Shown here in pieces: positions 6,871 to 13,669 of a stretch of DNA of 24,095 bases. Each line of letters starts with the position of its first letter. Position 1 is the first letter of the stretch. This stretch comes from CADDZO01 sp035294145 (GTDB taxonomy: Bacteria; Chloroflexota; Dormibacteria; Dormibacterales; Dormibacteraceae). The notes beneath the pieces are model-generated. The model was not told where the DNA came from. It did no database searches and saw nothing but the letters and a program-made list of their open reading frames with translations. The stretch spans positions 1 through 24,095 of the forward strand of contig DATGLL010000217.1 in the NCBI GenBank assembly GCA_035294145.1, written 5' to 3'. A program made the position numbers and the translations under genes.

Positions 6871-8211
6871 TCACCTGATGAACCCTCGATACTGGCGCAT
6901 GACGAGCTGGGTCTCGAGCTGCTTCATCGTGTCCAGCGCCACCCCCACCACGATCAGCAACGCCGTCCCGCCCAGGTACATCTCCGTGCGCGGGATGTTG
7001 GTGACCCGTGACGCCACCAGCGGCAGGATGACCGTGATCACGCCCAGGAAGATTGCGCCCGCGAAGGTCACGCGGTTCATGACCGCCCCCAAGTATTCGG
7101 CTGTGGAGCGTCCAGGTCGGATGCCAGGGATGAAGCTGGAGTAACGACGCAGGTTGTCCGCCACGTCGTTCACATCGAAGGTCACGGCCGTGTAGAAGTA
7201 CGTGAAGCCGAAGATGAAAAGGAAGTAGAGAACGTTGTAGGCGACCATGGCGCCCAGGTTGGGGCCGTCGGGGACGAAATTGCCGTTCACCCACAACGCC
7301 GCTTGATGCCACCAGGAATTGTTTGGGGCAGCGGTCAGGTAGTTGGCCACGATGTTCGGGAAAGTCATGATCGAGATCGCGAAGATGATCGGGATCACCC
7401 CTGCCTGGTTGACCCGAAGGGGCAGGAAGCTCTGCCGCCCCTGCACGGTTCTCCCTCCCGTCAGCCGCTGAGCCGACTGGATGGGGATCTTGCGAACCGC
7501 CTGCTGGACCTCGATCACGAAGGCCACCGCCACCAGCGCGATCACCGCCAGAGCAACGAAGGGCAGGATGTCGGCGAGGCCGGCCCCTCCCCCCAGGTGG
7601 CCGGCGATGGCCGAGTACACGGTACGAGGGCCCCGACCGATGATGCCGGCGAAGATGATCAGCGAGACCCCGTTGCCGATCCCATACTCGGTGATCAGCT
7701 CGCCCAGCCACATGGCCAGGATCGTTCCCGCGGTCATGGTGAGCATGATCGTGGCCCGCGAGAACCAGTCCAGGTCCGCGGGCAGGATCGGCGTGCCGGG
7801 GTTGTTCTGGAAGAGCACCGTGTAGCCGTAAGCCTGGCCCAGGGCCAGGGCCACGGCCAGGTACCGGCTCCAGCGCGTGATCTTACGTTGCCCCAGTTCC
7901 CCTTCCCGGGAGATCTCCTTGATCCGCTCGGAGATCACCGTCATCAGCTGCATGATGATGACAGCGTTGATGTAGGGATTGAGCCCCATGGCGACGATGC
8001 TGAAGGTCGACAGGCCACCGCCCGAGAAGAGGTTGAGGAGCCCCAGGATGGGCTGGTTGTTGAAGAGGCTCTGGAGGGCAGCCTGGTTCGCCCCAGGGAT
8101 CTCGATGTTGGCGAACAGGCGGAAAATCACCAGTATCGCCGCAGTGAAGAGCAGCTTGTTACGGAGCTCCGGTAACCGGAAGGCGTTGGTGATCGCTTCC
8201 AGAAGGTTCAT
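6871..8211 (-). CDS. secY: protein translocase channel subunit SecY
   Basis: The 446-residue integral membrane protein forms the SecYEG channel for export and membrane insertion. Ten hydrophobic segments can be followed. The N-terminal LLEAITNAFRLPELRNKLLF region, the plug-proximal FSGGGLSTFSIVAMGLNPYI and the VISERIKEISREGELGQRKI cytoplasmic loop are typical. So are the conserved loop QSAQRLTGGRTVQGRQSFLP, the GIRPGRSTAEYL segment and the C-terminal TMKQLETQLVMRQYRGFI. Length is within the usual 420-450. The ATG at 8211 has GAGGG a few bases upstream. It stands between rplO and adk, the standard spc-operon place. The 153-bp gap to rplO (8212-8364) shows no gene. Confidence 0.97.
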   Translation of the reverse strand: MNLLEAITNAFRLPELRNKLLFTAAILVIFRLFANIEIPGANQAALQSLFNNQPILGLLNLFSGGGLSTFSIVAMGLNPYINAVIIMQLMTVISERIKEISREGELGQRKITRWSRYLAVALALGQAYGYTVLFQNNPGTPILPADLDWFSRATIMLTMTAGTILAMWLGELITEYGIGNGVSLIIFAGIIGRGPRTVYSAIAGHLGGGAGLADILPFVALAVIALVAVAFVIEVQQAVRKIPIQSAQRLTGGRTVQGRQSFLPLRVNQAGVIPIIFAISIMTFPNIVANYLTAAPNNSWWHQAALWVNGNFVPDGPNLGAMVAYNVLYFLFIFGFTYFYTAVTFDVNDVADNLRRYSSFIPGIRPGRSTAEYLGAVMNRVTFAGAIFLGVITVILPLVASRVTNIPRTEMYLGGTALLIVVGVALDTMKQLETQLVMRQYRGFIR

Positions 8212-8364
8212 GTGCCCTCAACCCATATTGAGCCTACCCGCTCTGGGCGCCGAAGGGCACACCAAGCTGCCAACCTCGGCATCCTCAAGGCGGATCGTCG
8301 GCTCAGCCGCTCGCCAACGGCAACACGATGGCCACATCCCGGCGGGTCCACCCTCGGGATCCGC

Positions 8365-8847
8365 CTACCCGCGTGCCGTCTTGCGCGGCGGACGCCCCGG
8401 TTCGTCGACCACCGTCACCCGGCCACCTTTGCCCTCGATGGCCGAACGTGCCCGCTCGCTGACCGCATGAGCCGACACCTCTAGCCGACGCCGCAGCCTG
8501 CCGGTCCCCAGCAGCTTCACCGGCACCCCGGGCCGGGCCAGGCCAGCCTCGTAGAGGTCCTCGACGTCAACCGTCGCCCCGTCCGGGAAGCGGTTGAGCT
8601 TGGTCAGGTTGACCACCGCGTACACCCGCTTGAACGGGTTCTTGAAGCCCCCCAGTTTGGGCAACCGCTGGCCAAGGGGCATCTGGCCACCCTCGAAGCC
8701 GAGGCGAAAGCCTTGGCTACGGGCAAGCTGACCCTTCTGTCCCCGACCGGACGTCTTGCCATGCCCAGAGCCAGTGCCACGGCCGACGCGCACCCGTCGG
8801 CGGCGGGCCCCCGTCGGGGGCCGGAGATCATGCAGCTCCACCGTCAC
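8365..8847 (-). CDS. rplO: 50S ribosomal protein L15
   Basis: The product has 160 residues and is a late-assembly large-subunit protein. The glycine and arginine rich N-terminal half, with RVRVGRGTGSGHGKTSGRGQ and GFEGGQMPLGQRLPKLGGF, is unmistakable. The C-terminal globular part includes VPVKLLGTGRLRRRLEVSAH. Length is slightly above the usual 145-150 because of a basic tail (DEPGRPPRKTARG). The GTG at 8847 overlaps the rpmD stop as GTGA, supporting coupled translation and this start. Confidence 0.96.
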   Translation of the reverse strand: MTVELHDLRPPTGARRRRVRVGRGTGSGHGKTSGRGQKGQLARSQGFRLGFEGGQMPLGQRLPKLGGFKNPFKRVYAVVNLTKLNRFPDGATVDVEDLYEAGLARPGVPVKLLGTGRLRRRLEVSAHAVSERARSAIEGKGGRVTVVDEPGRPPRKTARG

Positions 8848-9161
8848 CTACCCCTCGAGTGCTTCTTGGCCGAACGAGCCCGTGGCGTCTTGTACTTGGC
8901 CCGCTTGGGGGGGGTCCACGGCTCTCCCTCGACCGCTACCAGGAAGCTGACCTTCGCGAGCATGCCACGAACCGCCGGCGTGTCCGGCAGCTCCTTGGTC
9001 TGGTTCAACCTACGGAAGCCCAGAGACTGGATGGTCGCTTTGGCCCTCCAAGAGTAGCCAATCGCGCTCTTCTTCCAGGTCGCCCGAATCGTCCTCGGCG
9101 CCTGGCCTCCTCCGGCGGAGGAGACCATGCCCCGATTCGAGGTCGTCGAAGCTGAGGTCAT
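8844..9161 (-). CDS. rpmD: 50S ribosomal protein L30 with extended N- and C-termini
   Basis: The L30 core is residues 24-78: IRATWKKSAIGYSWRAKATI followed by QSLGFRRLNQTKELPDTPAVRGMLAKVSFLV. Bacterial L30 is usually about 60 residues; this one is 105. There is a Ser/Gly/Ala-rich leader of about 23 residues and a basic tail of about 25 (PWTPPKRAKYKTPRARSAKK and HSRGR). The ATG at 9161 is supported because it overlaps the rpsE stop as ATGA and has GGAGGG eight bases upstream. An internal start would lose both signals. L30 contacts domain II of 23S rRNA; the tails are probably disordered and could touch rRNA. Confidence 0.92.
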   Translation of the reverse strand: MTSASTTSNRGMVSSAGGGQAPRTIRATWKKSAIGYSWRAKATIQSLGFRRLNQTKELPDTPAVRGMLAKVSFLVAVEGEPWTPPKRAKYKTPRARSAKKHSRGR

Positions 9162-9721
9162 GTCGGCAGCCCTCCGTCCCGCTCAGCGGCTCGATAGGCA
9201 GCGGCCAGACGTGGCCCGACGATCTGCTCCACCTCCTTGCCCCGCAGGTCAGCCACCTCCTGAGCGGTACGCAAGGAACGCAGTGCCTCGATCGTTGCCC
9301 GAACCGTGTTGATGGGATTGTTGCTCCCCAGGGACTTGGTGAGGATGTCCTTGATGCCGGCCAGCTCGATCACCGCCCGCATCGCCCCCCCCGAGATCAC
9401 CCCGGTGCCGGGAGCCGCTGGCTTGATCAAGATCTTCGCCGCCCCCCACTTGAAGCGAACCTCGTGGGGAATGGTCGTGCCGATGAGGGGGACCGTGATC
9501 ATGTTGCGCTTCGCGATCTCAACGCCCTTGCGGATGGCCTCCGGGACCTCCCTGGCCTTCCCCAGGCCAGCGCCGACCCGCCCGTTCATGTCTCCGACCA
9601 CGATCAGGGCGGAGAACGAGAATCGACGTCCTCCCTTCTCGACCTTGGCGACCCGGTTGAGGCTGACCACGCGCTCGGTTAGCTCCGAGCGGTCAGCGTA
9701 GGTCGGGCTGCGCATCCCCAT
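9158..9721 (-). CDS. rpsE: 30S ribosomal protein S5
   Basis: The product has 187 residues. S5 sits on the 30S back near the mRNA entry and helps decoding accuracy and helicase action. The N-terminal double-stranded-RNA-binding-like domain has ERVVSLNRVAKVEKGGRRFS and FSALIVVGDMNGRVGAGLGK. The C-terminal domain has GTGVISGGAMRAVIELAGIKDIL and SLGSNNPINTVRATIEALRSL. Length is a little above the usual 165-175. The ATG at 9721 follows the rplR stop by 17 nt. The stop overlaps rpmD by four bases. Confidence 0.97.
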   Translation of the reverse strand: MGMRSPTYADRSELTERVVSLNRVAKVEKGGRRFSFSALIVVGDMNGRVGAGLGKAREVPEAIRKGVEIAKRNMITVPLIGTTIPHEVRFKWGAAKILIKPAAPGTGVISGGAMRAVIELAGIKDILTKSLGSNNPINTVRATIEALRSLRTAQEVADLRGKEVEQIVGPRLAAAYRAAERDGGLPT

Positions 9722-9738
9722 GGCGTGCTCCCATCGAT

Positions 9739-10092
9739 CTAGAACTCCAATCCGGCTTCACGCGCGGCGTCCGCAAGCGCCTTGACACGACCGTGGTACA
9801 GGAAGCCGCCACGATCGAACACCACGCGGGTCACTCCCACCGCCCTGGCCCGCTCGGCGATGGCACGCCCAACCGCCGCCGCAGCCTCCACGTTCTTGGC
9901 CCCAGAGCGAAGCTGCAAGGTCGAGGCCGCGGCCAAGGTGCGGCCTGACTCGTCGTCGATGATCTGGGCGTACACGTGATGCAGGCTCCGGTACACGGCC
10001 AGACGGGGCCGTTGGGCTGTGCCCCTCAGCTTGACCCGTACCCGACGGTGACGACGCTGGCGTGCCGCCTTCCGATCGAAGGGTGTGATCAC
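9739..10092 (-). CDS. rplR: 50S ribosomal protein L18
   Basis: The 117-residue protein binds 5S rRNA together with L5. Its N-terminal basic segment (RKAARQRRHRRVRVKLRGTA) and core (RPRLAVYRSLHHVYAQIIDD, AERARAVGVTRVVFDRGGFLYHGRVKALADAAREAGLEF) match the family over full length. The start is GTG at 10092, two bases after the rplF stop, with a GGAAGG upstream. No ATG is available at this point. Confidence 0.96.
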   Translation of the reverse strand: MITPFDRKAARQRRHRRVRVKLRGTAQRPRLAVYRSLHHVYAQIIDDESGRTLAAASTLQLRSGAKNVEAAAAVGRAIAERARAVGVTRVVFDRGGFLYHGRVKALADAAREAGLEF

Positions 10093-10094
10093 CG

Positions 10095-10640
10095 CTACCT
10101 TCCCCCCTTGGTGGCCTTGCCAGCCTTGCGCCGGATCTGCTCACCCCGGTACATGACCCCTTTGCCCTTATACGGCTCGGGCGGCCGCAGGCGATGGAGA
10201 TCAGCCGCCACCTGACCCACCTCTTCCTTCGAGATGCCGCTGACCGCGAAGTGGGTGGGGTCCGAGACCTCGATGCTTACCCCCGACGGAGGGCGGTAGC
10301 GCACGGGGCGCGAGAAGCCGAGGCTCAGGACCAGGTCCTCGCCCTGCTTCTGGGCTCGGTACCCGACCCCGACCAGCTCCAGCTCCTTGCGGAAGCCCTG
10401 CGAGACCCCTTGCACCATGTTGGCCACCAAGGTCCGGGTCAGCCCATGCAAGGATCGGTGCACCCGACCGTCGCTGGGACGCTCGCAGAGCACCCGCCCG
10501 TCCTCCACGCGGACGGTGATCTGCGCCGGCACCGCGCGCTCCAATCGTCCTTTGGGCCCCTGGACGGTGACACGGTTGCCCTCTACGTCAACGCTCACGC
10601 CGTCTGGGATCTGGATGGGGAGTCTTCCGATTCTCGACAT
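10095..10640 (-). CDS. rplF: 50S ribosomal protein L6
   Basis: The product has 181 residues, the standard length. L6 lies near the GTPase-associated centre and binds helix 97. It starts MSRIGRLPIQIPDGVSVDVE and has the two-repeat fold, with VTVQGPKGRLERAVP in the first half and the diagnostic C-terminal RRPEPYKGKGV motif (here LRPPEPYKGKGVMYRGEQIR). It lies 19 nt after rpsH and 2 nt before rplR. GAGG precedes the ATG at 10640. Confidence 0.97.
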   Translation of the reverse strand: MSRIGRLPIQIPDGVSVDVEGNRVTVQGPKGRLERAVPAQITVRVEDGRVLCERPSDGRVHRSLHGLTRTLVANMVQGVSQGFRKELELVGVGYRAQKQGEDLVLSLGFSRPVRYRPPSGVSIEVSDPTHFAVSGISKEEVGQVAADLHRLRPPEPYKGKGVMYRGEQIRRKAGKATKGGR

Positions 10641-10659
10641 CGACCTCGCTACCTCGCAT

Positions 10660-11085
10660 CTACCACACGTAGGCGAGGACCTCGCCGCCCACGCCAGCGC
10701 GCAGCGCTTGGCGGCCGCTCATCACGCCCTTGCTGGTGGAGAGGATGGCGATGCCTAGCCCACCCAGGACGCGAGGGATCTCCGTCTTGCGAGCGTACAC
10801 CCGAAGGCCAGGACGGCTGATGCGCTTCACCCCGGAGATGACCCGACGGCGGTCGGGACGCGACACGAACGTGATCTTCAGCACTTCACCCGCATGCCCC
10901 GTCGCCGGCTCCACCTCGTAGTCCGCGATGTACCCCTCCTCCTTGAGCACCCTGGCCATCTCCAGCTTGAGCTTGGAGGAGGGCACCCGCACCTCGGCCT
11001 GCCGGGCCGCGTTCGCGTTCCGGATCCTCGTCAGCATGTCCGCAATGGGATCAGAGGGAACACCGACTCCCGTCTTCTTCGCCAT
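10660..11085 (-). CDS. rpsH: 30S ribosomal protein S8
   Basis: The product has 141 residues. S8 binds the central domain of 16S rRNA and is the spc-operon repressor in some bacteria. PSDPIADMLTRIRNANAARQ opens the fold after a short MAKKTGVGV start. The C-terminal half has the conserved ISRPGLRVYARKTEIPRVLG and GLGIAILSTSKGVMSGRQA motifs. The ATG at 11085 overlaps the rpsN TGA by one base (TGATG). The in-frame reading up to 11202 runs into rpsN and is rejected. Confidence 0.97.
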   Translation of the reverse strand: MAKKTGVGVPSDPIADMLTRIRNANAARQAEVRVPSSKLKLEMARVLKEEGYIADYEVEPATGHAGEVLKITFVSRPDRRRVISGVKRISRPGLRVYARKTEIPRVLGGLGIAILSTSKGVMSGRQALRAGVGGEVLAYVW

Positions 11086-11270
11086 CACCAGCTCGACTTT
11101 GTCACGCCGGGGATACGCCCCTCGGCGGCCAGCTTCCGGAAGCAGATCCGGCACATGCCGAACTGCCTCATATATGCCCGTGGACGACCACAGAGCCGGC
11201 ACCGGTTGTGGAACCGAACCCGGAATTTGGGAGGCCGCTTCCAGCGTTCGATCGCTGCCTTCTTGGCCAC
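11085..11270 (-). CDS. rpsN: 30S ribosomal protein S14, zinc-binding (type Z)
   Basis: The 61-residue protein is the short zinc form of S14, found in the 30S head. The ligands are Cys24, Cys27, Cys40 and Cys43 (CRLC and CRIC), and the usual CGRPRAYMRQFGMCRICFRK and PGVTKSSW motifs are present. The start is GTG at 11270, with AAGAGG seven bases upstream, formed partly by the end of rplE. It sits between rplE and rpsH, the standard location. Confidence 0.97.
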   Translation of the reverse strand: MAKKAAIERWKRPPKFRVRFHNRCRLCGRPRAYMRQFGMCRICFRKLAAEGRIPGVTKSSW

Positions 11271-11274
11271 TCTC

Positions 11275-11841
11275 CTACCTCTTGCGGAACGGCATGCCCA
11301 GCTGCGCGAGCAGCGAGCGCCCCTCTTCGTCCGTCTTCGCCGTGGTCACGATCACGACCTCGAGCCCACGGAGCTTGTCGATCTTGTCGTAGTCGATCTC
11401 AGGGAAGATGATCTGCTCTCGCAGCCCCAGCGAATAGTTGCCTCGGCCATCAAAGTCATCCGGATCGACGCCACGGAAGTCGCGGATCCGGGGCAGGGCC
11501 ACGGTGACGAGCTTCTCAAGGAAGTACCACATCCGGCGCCCACGCAGAGTCGCTTTGATGCCGACCGGCATGCCGGCCCGCAGCTTGAAGGCTGCCACCG
11601 ACTTCCGGGCCTTGACCACGACCGGCTGTTGGCCCGTGATGGCGCGCACATCCTGGACCGCGGCCTCAAGGGCCTGCGCATTGTCCTTGGCCTCACCGAT
11701 GCCGATGTTGACCACGATCTTGACGATCCGGGGGACCTCCATGACGTTGGAGTAGTCGAACTCCCGGATGAGGGCCGGCACCACCTTCTCGCGGTATTGG
11801 ACCGCGAGGTTGGGCTCTCTGGTCACGGTGGCGACGCTCAC
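11275..11841 (-). CDS. rplE: 50S ribosomal protein L5
   Basis: The 188-residue protein binds 5S rRNA in the central protuberance and touches the P-site tRNA. Diagnostic segments are REFDYSNVMEVPRIVKIVVN, NIGIGEAKDNAQALEAA, AITGQQPVVVKARKSVAAFKLR, the FRGVDPDDFDGRGNYSLGLREQ block (in part) and GLEVVIVTTAKTDEEGRSLL. The GTG at 11841 overlaps the rplX stop as GTGA. The longer reading up to 11952 is inside rplX. The stop TAG is five bases before the rpsN GTG. Confidence 0.97.
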   Translation of the reverse strand: MSVATVTREPNLAVQYREKVVPALIREFDYSNVMEVPRIVKIVVNIGIGEAKDNAQALEAAVQDVRAITGQQPVVVKARKSVAAFKLRAGMPVGIKATLRGRRMWYFLEKLVTVALPRIRDFRGVDPDDFDGRGNYSLGLREQIIFPEIDYDKIDKLRGLEVVIVTTAKTDEEGRSLLAQLGMPFRKR

Positions 11842-12224
11842 TGAGCCTCGCTCCTCCTTGGCCGCTCGTAGGGCTCGCCGCAACGGCGGCATTGCAACGC
11901 CCGCTCCCCATTCTCGAGCACGACGTGCTTGATCCGCGTCGGTCGGTTGCAAGAGGGACAGAGCAACATCACGTTGCTGCGGTCCAGGGGCGCCTCGAAA
12001 TCAACGATACCACCCTGCATGGCCACGTTGCCGCCGGCGCGCTTGCCCGCCTTCACGTGCCGCTTGAGGATGTTGACGCCCTTCACCACCACCTGGTTCT
12101 TGCGCGGCAAGGTCCGCAGGACCTCACCGCTCTTGCCTTTGTCCCGGCCCGCGATCACCAGCACCGTGTCGCCGGGCGCGAGGTCCAGCCGCCGTGGTCG
12201 CGGGCGCGGCTTGTTCCTAAGCAC
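11838..12224 (-). CDS. rplX: 50S ribosomal protein L24 with C-terminal zinc-ribbon motif
   Basis: The product has 128 residues. L24 is a primary assembly initiator close to the tunnel exit. The KOW motif is clear (LAPGDTVLVIAGRDKGKSGE), followed by VVVKGVNILKRHVKAGKRAG and IVDFEAPLDRSNVMLLCP. Cys89, Cys92, Cys112 and Cys115 form two CxxC pairs, a zinc ribbon that some L24 proteins carry. The tail is about 20 residues longer than in E. coli. The GTG start at 12224 directly follows the rplN TAG, with GGAGG eight bases upstream. Confidence 0.96.
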   Translation of the reverse strand: MLRNKPRPRPRRLDLAPGDTVLVIAGRDKGKSGEVLRTLPRKNQVVVKGVNILKRHVKAGKRAGGNVAMQGGIVDFEAPLDRSNVMLLCPSCNRPTRIKHVVLENGERALQCRRCGEPYERPRRSEAQ

Positions 12225-12593
12225 CTACAGTACCTCCGGGGCCAGGGACACGATCTTCATGAAGTTCCGCTCTCGCAGCTCCCGCGCCACCGGGCCGAAG
12301 ATCCGAGTCCCCCTAGGGTTGTTCTGGGGGTTGATGAGGACGGCCGCGTTGTCGTCGAAACGGATGTTCGAGCCATCTGGGCGCCGGTACTCCTTGGCGA
12401 CCCGAACCACGACGGCCCGCACAATCTCGCCCTTTTTGACCTGACCGCCCGGCTGCGCGGACTTGACGGTGGCAGTGATGACATCACCCACTCGGGCGTA
12501 TCGACGCTTGCTACCGCCCATCACGCGAATGCAGAGCAACTCACGGGCCCCGCTATTGTCAGCGACCTTGAGCCTCGTCTCTTGCTGGATCAT
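12225..12593 (-). CDS. rplN: 50S ribosomal protein L14
   Basis: The 122-residue protein has the exact family length. L14 forms intersubunit bridges and contacts L19. It starts MIQQETRLKVADNSGARELL and contains CIRVMGGSKRRYARVGDVIT, KKGEIVRAVVVR, INPQNNPRGTRIFGPVAREL and ends FMKIVSLAPEVL. The ATG at 12593 lies two bases after the rpsQ stop. The in-frame reading up to 12692 lies inside rpsQ and is not used. Confidence 0.97.
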   Translation of the reverse strand: MIQQETRLKVADNSGARELLCIRVMGGSKRRYARVGDVITATVKSAQPGGQVKKGEIVRAVVVRVAKEYRRPDGSNIRFDDNAAVLINPQNNPRGTRIFGPVARELRERNFMKIVSLAPEVL

Positions 12594-12595
12594 GC

Positions 12596-12868
12596 TCAGC
12601 GGGCTCTCTCCACGATCTCGACCACTCGCCAGCGCTTGTCCTTCGAGAGCGGCCGGGTCTCCATGATCCGCACCAGGTCGCCCACACGGCACTCATTGCC
12701 TTCGTCGTGCGCCTTGAAGCGAACCCGGCGCTGGATCACCTTCTTATAGAGCGGATGGGGCTTTAGGTTCGACACCTGCACCACCACCGTTTTGTCCATC
12801 CGGTCGGAGACGACACGTCCCGTCCGCACCTTTCGATAGCCACGCTGGTGGGTCTGCGCCTCACTCAT
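12596..12868 (-). CDS. rpsQ: 30S ribosomal protein S17
   Basis: The product has 90 residues. S17 is an OB-fold primary binder of the 16S 5' domain. The core RTGRVVSDRMDKTVVVQVSN, HPLYKKVIQRRVRFKAHDEG and NECRVGDLVRIMETRPLSKDKRWRVVEI (in parts) is typical. The ATG at 12868 lies eight bases inside the end of rpmC, with GAGAGGG upstream. It sits between L29 and L14, the conserved order. Confidence 0.96.
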   Translation of the reverse strand: MSEAQTHQRGYRKVRTGRVVSDRMDKTVVVQVSNLKPHPLYKKVIQRRVRFKAHDEGNECRVGDLVRIMETRPLSKDKRWRVVEIVERAR

Positions 12869-13229
12869 CGTTTCCCTCTCGATCCGTGCCCGGGCGTCCG
12901 AGGTCCTCAGCTTCGTGATCAGACGGCTGGGCCACCTTCGGCTCGCCAGAGGTTGAAGCTTCCACGTGCTCGGGTGTCGCTTGGACAGGAACCGAGGCCT
13001 CAGCGGGGGGTGCGGCCACACCCACGGGAACGGCCGCGCCCTCCAGCCGACGCTGGTGGAGCACGGTCAGGATTCGGGCGATGTCCTTGCGCGTCTTCCG
13101 GATCTGGCGATGGTTCTCCAGCTGCCCCACCGCCAGCTTGAAACGCAACTCGTATAGCTCGCGGCGGGCACCCTTGAGCCGATCCTCGAGCTCGGCGATG
13201 TCCAGTGCCCTCAGCTCCTCAGCCTTCAC
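12861..13229 (-). CDS. rpmC: 50S ribosomal protein L29 with a 56-residue C-terminal extension
   Basis: Residues 1-66 are a complete L29: MKAEELRALDIAELEDRLKG, RRELYELRFKLAVGQLENH and IRKTRKDIARILTVLHQRRL. L29 docks signal recognition particle and trigger factor at the tunnel exit together with L23. Normal length is 60-75; here residues 67-122 add a low-complexity Ala/Pro/Glu/Val segment that becomes strongly acidic at the end (EAEDLGRPGTDREGNDE). The frame is intact, and the extension overlaps rpsQ by eight bases. The GTG at 13229 overlaps the rplP stop as GTGA. The extension is probably disordered; its role is unknown. Confidence 0.95.
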   Translation of the reverse strand: MKAEELRALDIAELEDRLKGARRELYELRFKLAVGQLENHRQIRKTRKDIARILTVLHQRRLEGAAVPVGVAAPPAEASVPVQATPEHVEASTSGEPKVAQPSDHEAEDLGRPGTDREGNDE

Positions 13230-13669
13230 CGTTCCGCACCCCCTACGTGCCCAGCCTGGCCCTCGACCGTGGACAAGAACCGGGTCTTGATGGGCAGCTT
13301 GGCCGCCGCCAGACGCATGGCTTCCCTGGCGACCTCGGGATCGACCCCGCCCATCTCGAACAGGATGCGTCCGGGCTTAACGACGGCGACCCAGCCCTCG
13401 GGGTTGCCCTTCCCTGAGCCCATGCGGGTCTCGGCTGGCTTCTTGGTCACCGGCTTGTCCGGGAAAACCCGGATCCAGATCTGGCCACCACGACGGACGT
13501 GACGGGTCATGGCTCGCCGGGCGGCCTCGATCTGCCGGTTCGTCATCCAGCAAGCCTCGACCGCTTGCAGGGCGAACTGCCCGAACGAGATGGTGTTGCC
13601 GCGGCTCGCGACCCCCTTCCGGCGGCCCTTCTGGACCTTACGATGCTTGACCCGCTTAGGCAGGAGCAT
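13226..13669 (-). CDS. rplP: 50S ribosomal protein L16
   Basis: The product has 147 residues. L16 lies near the A-site tRNA and is needed for late 50S maturation. It starts MLLPKRVKHRKVQKGRRKGV and has NTISFGQFALQAVEACWMTN, RQIEAARRAMTRHVRRGGQI and the conserved PVTKKPAETRMGSGKGNPEG loop with its key Arg. The ATG at 13669 is inside the 3' end of rpsC, overlapping by 14 nt. The in-frame upstream reading is in rpsC and is rejected. Confidence 0.97.
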   Translation of the reverse strand: MLLPKRVKHRKVQKGRRKGVASRGNTISFGQFALQAVEACWMTNRQIEAARRAMTRHVRRGGQIWIRVFPDKPVTKKPAETRMGSGKGNPEGWVAVVKPGRILFEMGGVDPEVAREAMRLAAAKLPIKTRFLSTVEGQAGHVGGAER

